From: Tanytarsus gracilentus
Taxonomy: Eukaryota > Arthropoda > Insecta > Diptera > Chironomidae
DNA: 64,000 nucleotides
Assembly: GCA_038502055.1 (NCBI GenBank)
Contig: JAXRKN010000040.1
Span: forward strand, 5,783,501-5,847,500
Reading direction: 5' to 3'
Shown in pieces: positions 45,518 through 58,599 of the stretch (positions are counted from its first letter, which is position 1; every line of letters starts with the position of its first letter). The notes under the pieces were generated by a model. The model was given only the letters and a program-made list of their open reading frames with translations, was not told the DNA's origin and did not search any database. The translations under genes and the position numbers were made by a program.

Positions 45518-48500
45518 ATGTTTTATGTTTAATAAGCACGAATTTAATTTAATTTTCTTTTAATGAGCACAAATTAGAAAATTAATATTTTATTTTAAAA
45601 ATTAGCTGAAATACTTCATTCCTTTTTTGAAACTTTTTTAGAAAATCTCAGCAATTTTTATGACTCATAAAAGACACACATTCCGTCCATAAGAAACTGT
45701 GTAATCAGCATAAAAATATTTACGTGTAAGCTTTGATCTCAAAACATAATTTTCTTAATAAAGCACACAATAAACATAAAAATTATCAGCAACAAAAAAA
45801 ATGTGGCGTTGATTATTAAGGTTTTGATGAGATAATCTAATAAATATATGAACGCGTGTCCGATGATAATAACAATAATCTCCGCCCTCCTCTTCATGCG
45901 ACACATAATAATTTCACACACAAAGTCACAAATTTTATTAATTATAGCGCGAACGGCAGCGAAACATGATAAAATTTTTTTTTATATTTTCATTTGATGT
46001 TCGCAGAGAGGCAAATTAAATCAAATTTAATTATTGGGCGCGACAGTACTGCTTGTTGATTCGACGGTGTCGTATGCTAATTTTATTTTCGCGCTAATCA
46101 CAATCAGTGCTTTATTTGTATAAAATTTTCACATTACTTTTTATGGCATTCTCTAAAATAAAATGTCGCGCTCATCATAATTATGAGATGAGCTTAATTT
46201 TTTTTTCTTCAGCAGATAGTAGGAACATAAAAAGTTTTACGATCCACCTTAAAAGAAAAAATTAAGACATTAACATGACCATATTTGATCTCATGCTACT
46301 GCAGCAGAATTTCAAATGAAATGAAAATATTTGAACATTTGTTTTATTTGCGTTCCTCATTAACATGTGTTACATCTCTCTATATGTGCAGTTAAAATTG
46401 ACAAGTGCAACTCTTATTTACACGTCGACTATATGAAAGATATATGTATAGAAAATTAAATAAACATCACACAATAATGCTTGCTCAAGCAACTAATCTA
46501 CATCCAATTACATGCGAATAAAAAACAATTTAATGCGAAGAATACACACAACAACAATAAAAGCGAGAAATGTTCGTCAATCGGAAATGAGGAAATCAAA
46601 GGAGGGTGAAATTATCATGAGGGTTTTAGACAAATAGATTCCGAGCTCTGCGCTGAGCATGCTACAAATTTACACTCTGATAAAAGGATAATTTATCAAG
46701 GGTTGACGTTTAAAATTTTTTAAAAAGAACCAAATTTTAAATTGATTTGGGAGAATTATTAAAATATCAAAAAATTGTAATTTTTTCAAAAAGTTTCCAT
46801 CCTTCGAATAAATTTCTCAAACTCCCTAATTTCCCTCGCTCAGCTCAAAGCATTCGAATTGATGAACAAAACCAAATGAAAATAATTTTTTCTCTATTTT
46901 AAATACAAATTTTTGCTACTGATGATGATTTGTAGAATATTTAAATATATTTTTGATAGGGGTTCATCTCTCGTTTAACACAAAAAGAGAATTTTTAGCA
47001 CCACATAAAAGGATTATCTCGCGAAATGGAAATGTGTTAGATCTTGCTGCTGGCTCTTCATTTACATCACGAATTCGAGAATTTTTTTTCATTGAAATTC
47101 GAATAGATCCATAATTCAATTGAATATTCATTCATTGCGCATCGTGTGCATGAAAAAAAAAATCTGCAAAGGTGGACAAAAATTATGAATTGCTGAGACG
47201 GACAGTGTGAAAAAAATCGATTGTGATGTCAGAAGAAAATAATTTGCAGCGATTTATTAAATTTTAAACGCTCTGAAGGAAATACTTTAAGGAACAATGA
47301 GACATTGCGCTCGTGCATTGCCAATACAATGGCACACATCCCATTTATAACCGAGGATTATCTCTCCGTAAATTTTTATTCACATTATACACTTCAGCGA
47401 TATGTATGCATGCGGGAGTGAGAGAGATTTCGAGAAATATTTTGACGTGCAAGAATTCCTATTGTGAGGAACTCGCGACACTGGAAATATATGCATTGAC
47501 TCTCACTCCATTTTTTATGCAGACATCTCTTCGCACCATCGTGGGATGTGTATGAATGAAAAAAATACCATCAATTGTGCAGATTGCGCAAGTTATTCTT
47601 TCTCTCCCCTTTCGATTTTGTATGTTTTCAATGCTCCACACTCTCTCTCTCTCTAACTTTCACATGAATGGATTTTTTTTCCGAGCAACATAAATTCAAG
47701 ATGGTGGAAAATAATTTTTTATGTTTGAAATTTACAATACAATCCATAGTGAATCAAAATTGATTTTTTTTCTGAGAAGTCTTTTGAGATGATTTTGCTG
47801 AAAAATGATTTAAAAAATATTTAAACTTGCTCCGAACTCTCATCTTTTATCCATCTTGAATTTGTTTGTATCCGATACAAATCTGAGGGAAATTCTAGAG
47901 TTTCATATATGATATTTACGTTTTCTGAATTTCATATTAGGAAGAGACGAAAAGGGCATCAACTATGCATGAGGGAGGATGGCAAATAAAAATACAACTC
48001 ACAAAATAACATCGAGAAAATTCAATGAATGGAAAATTTGTTGTATGAGCTTCCGCTTTTTCATCTTCGAGATATTTCTATGGGGGTAAAAGTACAGTTG
48101 AAAATATCCTCTGAGAGAGCGAGGTAGAAATGACAAACGATGTGAAAATAATACGAATTATCGCTACGTGACGTTTCAAAATCTTAAAGCTCTTCCGTAC
48201 TCGACTCGATGAGGCCTATTTTGATGTCTTTAATGTTTGCACAAAAACTTTGCATTTTAAAGCTGAAGCGAATATTTGCTCGATGCAAATTGAGTGACGA
48301 GAGAGAAAAAAAGTTCTTGAATGGAAAAAAGAAATAATTCAATTTTCAGACTTTTCCCTCTCACTTTTTGTGTGCATAGAAAAATTGCTGATGAAAGAAA
48401 GGTTGAAAATTTACACAAAAGCCAAAGTCGTAAAAATAATTTCACTGCCGCTCTTTTTTAAGCTTTTACGCTTTAAGACATCTTAATATATTTAATAATA

Positions 48501-51500
48501 AAAATTCAATTCGGTTTTCGTTCGTTTAAAGTCCATTAAGTCATATGAGTTATTGACTGCAGATTTTTTAAACTCACTCGGTGAATAAATGTTTGTTTTT
48601 CGATCCATAACTTTGATTTTTATGACCTCTGAAGCCTGAAGGCACCCAGAGACTTTTTTCATTTTCTTTCAACAAGCAGACTTTTTTTTCGTGTGCATCA
48701 CGGCGGTTGTAACAAATTATTTCATTTTTTATTATTTACTTATTCATATGCAAACGAGACAAAGCGAGAGCAAGAAATGAGTTTTCGATGCTGCTGCAAA
48801 AATGTCAGAAATTAATCGATTCTCATATTCATAAAATCGCTTCGAGACTTCTTGAATTGAAATCCGTTTTATTATTTTTAATTAACTCCTCCTCGTTATC
48901 CACTCTCGCATTCTTCAATGAAATCGATTTTGCATCCGAACGAGCAAGAAGTCAATAACAAGATGCTTGTTTATTTGTCTTAAATTAAAATTTTTACTCT
49001 TCTTACCAGGAAAGAGCTGAGAGTAAAATTTTATGAGATTCCGGGAAAAAATAACTAGTTCAAAAATTAATTTTGAATTATTGGAAAATTTAGCGACAGA
49101 TTTCAGCTAGAATAAAAATAATTTCAAACGTGTCAGAGCTTTAAGATTGATAAATTATTATTTTTTTGATTGAGACCCCACAAGACGATCTTTGAATTTG
49201 AAAAACCAGCAACAACTCTTTAAGAGACTTATAATTAGAAAAATTTTAATGCAACAAAATCAAACACTTTTCGTAAGCTGATTTTATTCTTCACGAAAAA
49301 AAAATTATTGATATGCTTCAAAAATATTTAAAATCATAAATCAAAGTGAATTTCTGGTTGAAATATGGGACAATTGAAAATATCCTTTCTATGTTGGGTA
49401 AACATCAATCATCACAAATAATCAATTTACACACAAACTCTTTAAATTGAGAGCTCGTGATTCATTTTTAACAATAACTCATCGAACCACAATGAACTTT
49501 GTGTGTGTGAGAGCGGTAAAGATATTAAATTGGATTATGGAATGATAAATAGAGAAAAAGAGTGCAGATGTCAGTTAGAAAAAAAATCTTTTCATTTAAA
49601 TTAAATTAAAGACCTCTTCATTAAATTGTGCGGTAAAATTTTATTAAAGTTGCCGAAAATTAAATTAAAGTCACATGCAATCTCAAATTTTTCTCACGTC
49701 CAAAAATTTTCTGTTTCCATTTCATTTGTCACACAAAATAGAAATGTTCGTGCTCTTTAATCGTCACTCAAGTGACAAATTCATCTTTTGTCCTTTCCAT
49801 ATCACCACCGCCGATTGTCACCCCTATCATTATCGTTATCCCTCATGTTTAACTATTTATGTGAGAGAAATAATTTATCAACGATAAAACCACAAATTTT
49901 TTTTATGCGACAAGTGAAATCATTGATTGTTTTTTAAATCGCTTCCGTCTCCAGACAAAATCGAGATCTCTAACAAGTGCAACGAACAATAAGAATCATA
50001 AGCATATTTTTCATTTGAAATGCTAATAAACCGGAAATCGCCTGAAGGAGTTGGCTCGTTTGTGATGCTGCTGCTCATTTTCCAATTGAAGTGAGTTTGG
50101 CGATAAGAAAAAGTTAAAAATATTTTTTTGTTTAGGAATTTTTAAGCTGAGGGTTGGAAATGTGAAATAATTACAGCTTTCTCATCGTAAACACAATAAA
50201 ATTCATAAATTGTATCAAAAATCCTCCCTCCTACTCAAAGGTTCAAATGAATTGTAATGATGCCCTCGAGGGATCTTGCGTGCATTTTGTTGACTATTTA
50301 CATCACAATTAACACCAACAATAGTATGAATAAATATATTTATATGCAGTGAGAGGGAAGAAACGTGACTATCGAACATAAAAAAAAAATTTTTATTTCA
50401 CTTTCTCATGTGCTTATAAGGTTTTTATTACACACGATTTTATTGCGGAGTGAATTTCATGCAAAAATTATGGAAAGTGAATTTCGTGATTCGAGGGTGT
50501 TCAAAAAATTGTGAAAGGTAACAGAAAAAGTTTTACTTTTAGTTTTTGGGATAATGAAAAAATTTAGAAATAAATATTTGACATAATTATATGAAAATAT
50601 GTCACTCAAAAAATTAATATTACACCCTCACTTGACAGCAAGAGACCACGATAAAAACACCACTCGACAACTATAGAGTTTAATGAATCCCCCGATGACT
50701 CTTTTGCAATTATGCCTTTTTATTGTAGCAAGTAAATAATATTGCAATATGGTCTCATGAGATTAGTGAAAATATGCCTAGCAGTGATATTTTTTTCTGC
50801 AGGATCAAATGGCATGCTGCTTTACAAATCGTTATTTTTATTGCTTTCAACAAACGTAAATCGTTTTGCGACTTCCAATATTCACCGGTCGATGAGACAG
50901 TATGGAGCTGCCGTCTTTTCTCGATGCACATTTCATTTGCATCCGTACACACATCAGCACGAGAGAAATAAATTTATTGAGCGAATAATTTACAAAAGCG
51001 GTCAGCGAATATTAAAATTCTTTAACGCACCGTCATCTCCTTTTTTGTGTTCACCACTCGGCCAAAAACGATTATGGAATTTTTTCTCCTTTATTATTAA
51101 TTTCTGTTAAAGCCATATGAGTGTGAGTTAGACTTTGCCGACTTTTATATTATTCGAAAACTGCTGATTGCTCTTTTGCGGGATTTATATCAACTGACTG
51201 TGGCTATAAACTATACAGTTAATCCAACAATATTCTCTCTATAGAGATTCTCTTTTATCAAGCAAAGGATTTAGCCCGAAAAGCATCTCTCAGCACATGT
51301 GTTTGATATAATTTATTAATATCTGTGAGATTGCTGCTGAAATTGGCTTCTTAAGATGCTTCGCGTCGCGAGAGAGCGGAAAAATATAATTTATCGCTTC
51401 ACGCTTGCTTAAAAACACATAAAGTATTGCACATATCACGGTGGACAATTATTTTACTTATTTATGGAAGAAGTAATCCGATCACTAAATGAGATTTCTA

Positions 51501-54500
51501 AGATAATTTGTGCGATGGTTCAAGTGCAATAAATTGTGCCAATTATTTAGAAAATAAAACTATGCAAAATTATGTGTCATGCAGATAAAAAAATCTAGCG
51601 ATGGAACACTTTTAAAAAATTTAAAGTAAATTTTAAATGAATTTTTTCAAATATATAAATCAAAATTATTTTTAAAATGTTATCCATTGACTGTTTGATT
51701 TTAATTCACTGCCAAAGTTCCAACCTCCGGAAAGTTCATCTCTGAGTCCATGTCAGGTGAATTCGTTATGGTTTCTCGAGAACAGGAAAATTCCACATTA
51801 CATCCAACACGATTTTATTTTCATATATTCGAGACACTCTCTTATGGAAGTGTGCAGTCGGGCACAATAATCAATAAATTATGCCATAAAATTGTCATTC
51901 TAAATATAAATTTTTTTAATATGCAGAATTTATTGCTGCGTTGTTGCGGTAGTTTTCAAATGAAAGCGAAAGACGAGAATTTTTCGCTGTAAATGGTCGT
52001 TGTGCATAAATTATGCAAACAATAATCCATTCTTGTGCGCACGTTGAATTTATTTTTCATAAAAAAATGCCGAATTTTTTTATATCTTTGTTCTCACCGT
52101 GTTCGCACTCAAGTAGGTGGAGTTCAGTTAATTTATTTTCAAGCTGAAAAAATTCTTCTGAATGGAAGCAATTGAAGAAAGCCAATCAATCGATTATCAA
52201 TTGCAAATATTTACACGCATCCGAATCTCGATTTCTTATTAACATGCAAATTGAGAAAAACTGAAGAATAAAAAATTGGCGCCCCGAGATTGGTCATCCA
52301 TTAAATTCTGTTTACATTGCAATGAATAAAAAAAGTTCAATTATTTTGTTCGTACATGAAGCTCCCGGGCTTTTTGTGGTCAATGTTCATTCATAAAGAA
52401 TAAATATTTTAAAAGAGTAAATCGATTTTTATCTGCAATTTCCGATGATTCATGATCTTATCGAACGCGAGAAATTATTAATGAAAAAAAAATAAGAAGA
52501 AAATAAAATTGCTTCCGATGAGAATATCAATAAAAATTGCAACGAGCTTAAATAATTTTTTGAACACAGAATTTTAAAAAAACATTTCAAAGTTCACGAG
52601 TTTTTGCGTAAATTTTAGTCACGCACAAAAGTCAATAATTTTATTGATTTTCACACCTGTTGGCAGTGAATTTGAATAGAAACTCTTTCTTTCCCATATA
52701 TACGCGGTTGATGTCAAAAAACAGCGGCAAAGTGTTAAGCACGAGTCAAATTCTTTTTTTTCTATCTTTTTCTCTAGCTGATATAACTGTAAAGATTAAG
52801 ATATTTCTTCTTTTCTCATACACTTGCTATACGGCGACAATAAAATTACAATTTTTTTGTTCAAAAGGCACAAAAGAGACGCGAATGATGATGAGACGAC
52901 TAATTTACTATTTTTATGACCCATGCCGTGCGCGTTTTGTAAAAATTCAATATTAAGTCGAATGCGAGAAAATTTCATAATCCATAACAATAAAACTGTA
53001 AGTTTCTGATAAGAATCTTCGCCTTTGATGATTCCAATTGAATTTTCATCCAAATGGAAACGTGTGTGCGGAATAACCGTCAAATAATAAAATGTGTGTA
53101 CAAATTTCGCAAGAAAATTCTATTTTCCGAGATTCTTTTCTTCTTTTTATTGAACGCACGTGCCTTGAAATCATGCTGGGTACATGAGAAATTATGTTGG
53201 AGTGAATCTTCAATGAAGATAAATAGAGTGAACACAGCGTGAGATGAAAACTAAAAATTAAATAAAAAGAAGAAGTTGAATTAAAGTGGAGCAAAATGAA
53301 GGGGATGAAAAAATTCTCATTGTTAATCAGCAAATTTATTTTAACGCACTTTTGAGTCCCTTAAAAATTTGATATTTTTTTATGATTCACTAATCAAAAC
53401 TCGTAAAAAATGCGAGCATGATAAAAAGAATTTTTTTGCATAAATAAATTTTTTCATGTTAAAAAAAACAACTTCGCTTACAAATGTTTATTTTGCTGTG
53501 TATCATTAAATTTTGAAACAATCGACAGATGTATTCGGCTCCACCTCCTCAGACAACAATGGCTATGAAAGTGAATGAGAGGCAGAAAAGAAAAAGGCGA
53601 GTACATAAGACACTAACACGCATACGCGTCAAATCCACTAACACGCTCTCACAATTTTGAGCTTTTTCCATACTCTCTTTAAAGCTTCCGAGCAAATGAT
53701 GATAAGCAGCAGCTACAGCAGCAGCCCAGTTATGGCATTTTATTTCATTTCGCACAAAATGTTGGTTAGTGTTTGCTCTTTTGTGATCGACGCCGGGTGT
53801 TGTTTCTGTGTCTATGTGAAAAAGTCAAATATCTGGAAACTATCGCGATAGATGTAAACTATTCTTGGACAGTAAAATTGTGTAATTTTTTTTAAAAAGA
53901 TGAAATTAAAAAAAATATTCTCATTATGAATGAAAAAAATTAAGTGATTCAAAAGATAAAATTTTACATTTATGTAAAAAAGGACCAAAAGAATTTTTAT
54001 GATCCTCACACACACACAAATTTATTGTTAGAAACGTGTTTAAAAAGGCATGAAGGTACATACACACAATTAACCCTTTCTTTTCTTTTGATTTACGAGT
54101 GCAAGTTTAACTAATTTTATGAATGGTGCGGTGGTAAATATTTTGATGTTGTCACAGAAAATCTCTCTACGGATCATAGTCTATAAATCAGGATTCTTAA
54201 GAAAAAAAAATAGCTATGGAAATGATGCCACACGAATTTGTGTGCTTTAAATCATGATTTTAATTAGGCTTATCGCTTTATTCTATTTTCACACCGCCCT
54301 GATCAAAAAGACATTTTAAGATGATTTATGGTGTCGTCGAAAGATGGCTGTGCCTAATGAAAATCCAATTTAAATATTTTTTTTCTCCTTCCCAATTCCA
54401 CCATCATCAAATCAAATCAAATTCGGAGGAGACACAACCTTCTCCTCTCGATGACCATTACGCGTATTTTAAAAACCATAAATCACATAAAAGCGATACT

Positions 54501-54689
54501 TTTGGATTTCTCTTCGAGTGTCTTCATCAAAGGCGATTAGCTTCTCTCCTCTACATTTATCGCTGAATTTTTAAAAGACATAGAATAAGAAGAAGCTGAA
54601 TAATAAAGATGATGAAAACGACGAGAGCAAGTGTTGAATTCAATAAATTTTATTAATCACCTTTCAAGACGTGATACACACAAAAACAA
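45518..54689. other. Long non-coding AT-rich stretch
   Basis: About 9 kb with no credible gene. Open frames are short, mostly with non-ATG starts, and lack coding character or splice partners. Many short AT-rich motifs of the TTTATG/TTTATTG and ATGCAAA type occur, plus a CT microsatellite at ~47641-47655 and short CA runs. These motifs are expected at this base composition. The stretch could be intergenic or part of a large intron. Confidence 0.45.
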
Positions 54690-54699
54690 TAAGCTTATA

Positions 54700-54822
54700 T
54701 GGCACACATGAAGACGACAGCGATGAATGGCGGAAAAAATTAAACAAAAAAAATTGTTAAAAAGATTAAGGGAGATTTTTTGGGGTGTTGGTTCGAATCC
54801 GGGTAGCTAGTAAATTTTTTTT
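54700..54822 (+). ncRNA. Possible Pol III unit or 3' tRNA fragment (A box-like, B box, T8)
   Basis: A perfect B box, GGTTCGAATCC, at 54790-54800 is followed by 14 bases and then T8 at 54815-54822. This is exactly where a tRNA 3' end and Pol III terminator would lie. An A-box-like TGGCACACATG is at 54700-54710, further upstream than usual. No matching 5' acceptor or anticodon arm is visible, so this is not an intact tRNA. A tRNA-derived SINE tail or tRNA pseudogene is more likely. Confidence 0.35.
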
Positions 54823-57592
54823 AAAAAAATCGAATTAAAAGATTTTATAATTTTTATAAAAGAAATAATTTATCTGGTATCCAGTAATTTATTTACTAAT
54901 TTTTTTAAGACAACAAAAATTATAATTTTAAATATTCAAAAAATACAATACAAATATTTGTCACTTGGCTGCCGTGTCGTTTACTCGCATTCAGTAAATT
55001 TATCTCTGTTGTGCTTACTGTCCACAGCCTTACGGTTTTCAATTTCATTAATCCTTTTACATTTTTTTGGTAATTCAGAAAAATATAACTTATGAGATTT
55101 TCATCTCTCTACGTCTTGTCGCTTAATTTTTCAAGTCGGATTTTTATCAAAAGATCAGCGCTGGTTCACGTTGTAAATGAGCTACATCGTCACATTCGTA
55201 GCTCTTTTGTAATATTTTTCTCCACACACGGCTTCGATGCGATATTGATTATATTTTTGTGCCCAATAATCCGTAAGTGTATAAGCGATGAGAAAACAGG
55301 TGAATTATGAGAGTTTAAGCGCTCGAGCAATAAAATATCGTCTTTTGTGTGTCTGAGACAAAGGAGATTAAAGTCGTTTCAAGTCTTTGTCTTTCAGTCT
55401 CACATATAACACTTCTGACAGTAACAATTAAATGCTCAAATCGAATTTATTATGCGGAATCTTCGTGCACATACAAAAATTTCGATGATTCACATTTTAT
55501 TGGATCAAGCGGTTATTTATGAATGAAATCGAAACCCAAAAAAAACATTTTTTTTCACTAACCGAATTTTAATTTCTTAAAATGTTTTGAATAAATTTTT
55601 TTTTCGCTCTCAATGCGTGTGTTTTTCTCATTCTCGATAAAATTCTTTATTTTATTGACATAATTATGCAATAATTTAGGCGTATGCAAATTTATTGAAA
55701 ACACTGGCGTTAGAGACTTTTATCACTGAATCTTGAGTTGAGGAGTTTTTTGTAAAAATGACAAATCTTACAATTTCTTATTTAAGAAATTTTCCATTTA
55801 TATTTTTAATTTTTACAAAACACCTTTCAACTAAAATTATGCAGTCAAAAATCATAATATTGTGAACGAATTAATAAAAAATATTTTTTGCAAACAAGTT
55901 GTGATGATGAGAGCAAAATTTGTCAATGCAAATAAGAAGAACAAATGTGAAATGAAATTCGAAAAGATCTCATTTGCATAGAGCGTGAGAGCGAAGATGC
56001 AAAAATAACAATTTTAAAGTGTGCTATCGACAGCTTCCATTAGAGCATTAAAGTTAAATTTAAAACTATTCTCGAGTAGTTGTCATCGTAAATTGCTTCA
56101 TCATTTTTCCACATATCACCATTAAATTGAGAAGGATGAACTTGAGGGCTGACACACATAACAATATTGTTTCTCTCAAACACACTACGCTAACAAACAA
56201 TTTAGAGGTAACAAAAGGGACAATGGACCATGGAACCATCTGCCCATAAATTTTTTTCAAACACTTTATTTTTGCCATTTATATACTGAGTCGAATAAGA
56301 GAGAAGAGAAGAATGTTGTTTGAATTGGATCTCTTTTTTCGAATTGCCTCAACGATTATTAATGCCATCTATTAATTACCACACATACACCCACAATTTT
56401 ATTTGCCAAGCGCGTGGATATTAATCGATAAATTTACATGCGACATCTAATGTATAAATTCGATGACACCTCTCTAAATTTTGTTTTTATCACCATTTTC
56501 AACCCGGTGGTTTGAAAGAGAGGCAGATGATGACTTTTTTGCCAAGTTTTTTTTTGAATACTCAATGAATGTGACACACAAAAGTCCAAATTATTATCAA
56601 ATTAATATTCAAATATTTTTATATTCTCGTCTATCGCTTTTATTCGATCTATTTTTTTCACGTCGAAGTGATAGTGAAGATGTGTGGCTGAAGGTATTAA
56701 ATTTAATTGCTTTACAAATTTTCGAAAAAAAATTATTTTATGATCAAAAATTTTATTTTAACATTTAAATTATAATTAACCATCTAATAAGAAGATCAAG
56801 CTGTCAGCATGACTTCACGTGAGCGATAGTTTGCAATTACATGAAGAAATCTTTCAATACTCAAATTGGACTACATCTTGATGTTGATCATAAATCATGA
56901 ATCAATTTTCGACTGTCAGTTCTAGTTGCGCCCTTTCACTCCTCTCTACCTCGATACTCGTGGTAATGTTTTGAATATTTTATAAAGAAACAGAAGAAAT
57001 CAGTTTATGCGAGTTGAAAATTTGCATCAAGGCGCCATCGAATTTCAAACAACTTCTTTAACATATTCTCCCACAAAAATTGTTTCAACACGTTTTAGAA
57101 TGAAGAAGAAAAAAGATTCCCTCATCCGTGATAAATTATTCTGTTTGGGTTTTCTTTCCTCCTCTCGCACGGCAAAGAGAGAAAAATTCATAATATTTCA
57201 GCATTAGTCTCGCGTCTTTAAATCTTTTTTTTTGTTTCTTAGAGAGAGAGAAAAAAGTAGATAAAAAAGATCGCGGATGAAACTATCATTAGCCGAACAC
57301 AGCGGGCATCCACAATGAAAATCAATTCGAAATCGATTTCTTTCAGCTCGTAATCGTTTTTCATTCGCTCTTCCACTATCTCTCATGACATGACGAAATG
57401 ATTTAGACTTTATCAAAATATTACCACGATGAGAGATTTTTCTCACTCAGCTTTAAGGAAGTAGGCTTTAAAATCTATCATCATTCCATCAAAATCGCGC
57501 TCGCCTTTTGATGATTAATGATTGCCACATTTTTTTAAATTTTATCGACACCTCTTAATGTTTCCTTTTATATTTCTTCTTATTCTCGCTGG
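54823..57592. other. Non-coding AT-rich stretch left of the fold-back element
   Basis: No gene supported on either strand. Ends with the 8-bp CTCGCTGG copy that flanks the fold-back element. Confidence 0.45.
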
Positions 57593-58591
57593 GGGGTTAG
57601 GACATTTTGCCCCTGTGACATTTTGCCCACACCCAAAATCTGTGGGCAAGGGCAAAAAAAATATAGGGTCAATTTGTCCGGGGCAATTTGCCCACAGATT
57701 TGACCATGCCCACATATTTTTCAAATTTTGCCCTCATTTGACCATGGACAAATTGACCCTATATTTTTTGCCCACAGCAATTTGCATACATTATTTATTG
57801 TTTTGTATTTTAAATTTTTTTACTACTTTTTACACTAATTTCACTATGATATACTTAAATAGAAATAAGTGATTTTTAATTTTGCACCTATTGTTATAAA
57901 ATTTTTAACTGAAAGTGATAAAACACCGAATTGCTTCTTCTAAATCCCAAATAAAATTTATAAAACTATTAAATGAGAGTAAGTTTTGAAATTAAATTCT
58001 TTTGAGGATATTAAGCACTTCCTGCCAATAAAAAAATTTATAATTTTTTGAAAAATTGTCAATGTTCTTCATCTACAACATGCAAACAAGCATTTTTATC
58101 TTAAAAGAATCAAAAGTTATGGAAAATCAAAAATACCTCTCTGGAATTGAAATTTTTAGAAATTTTAAGCTTCTTTTTCAGGTTTGAGAGCAGACTGCTC
58201 ATAATTATGAATGCTGGATAGTACATGTGATATATAAAATTTCTATTAAAAAAAATACAACCTGATTTTTGTTAATGTAAAAACCACTAGAAGAACCAAA
58301 AAATAGGAAAAAGTAAATTTTAAAATTTTCGTATTGATCGATAAAAACTTTAAATTATTTTAATTAGTTTATATTTTGACAAAAAAATTATTCATGGGCA
58401 ATTTGTCCATGGGCAAAAAATATAGGGTCAATTTGTCCGGGGCAATTTGCCCACAGATTTGACCATGCCCACATATTTTGCAAATTTTGCCCTCATTTGA
58501 CCATGGACAAATTGACCCTATATTTTTTTTGCCCTTGCCCACAGATTTTGGGTGTGGGCAAAATGTCACAGGGGCAAAATGTCACAGAGTC
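57593..58591. mobile_element. Fold-back DNA transposon (non-autonomous) with 8-bp target duplication
   Basis: Direct repeats CTCGCTGG at 57585-57592 and 58592-58599 bracket 999 bp. The ends are long inverted repeats of ~175-190 bp (57604-57780 and ~58393-58585) built around GACATTTTGCCCCTGTGACA and a repeated TTTGCCCACA motif. Each arm also contains a smaller inverted pair (ATAGGGTCAATTTGTCC / GGACAAATTGACCCTAT), so it can fold on itself. The centre (57785-58390) is AT-rich with no coding frame. The 8-bp duplication is the size used by hAT-like transposases, which is inference. The outermost ~8 bases of the two ends differ. Confidence 0.8.
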
Positions 58592-58599
58592 CTCGCTGG

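Noticed and set aside
50742..51110. A 122-codon open frame with a hydrophobic N-terminus
   Set aside because: It begins at a non-ATG codon, has no recognisable domain, promoter or splice context, and sits in a long non-coding stretch.
54775..54815. Complete tRNA gene
   Set aside because: Only the T-arm-like 3' part is present; no acceptor 5' strand, D-arm or anticodon arm can be formed.
57522..57872. A 116-codon open frame across the left arm of the fold-back element
   Set aside because: It reads through the inverted-repeat arm and is explained by the repeated TTTGCCC motif; no conserved protein is evident.
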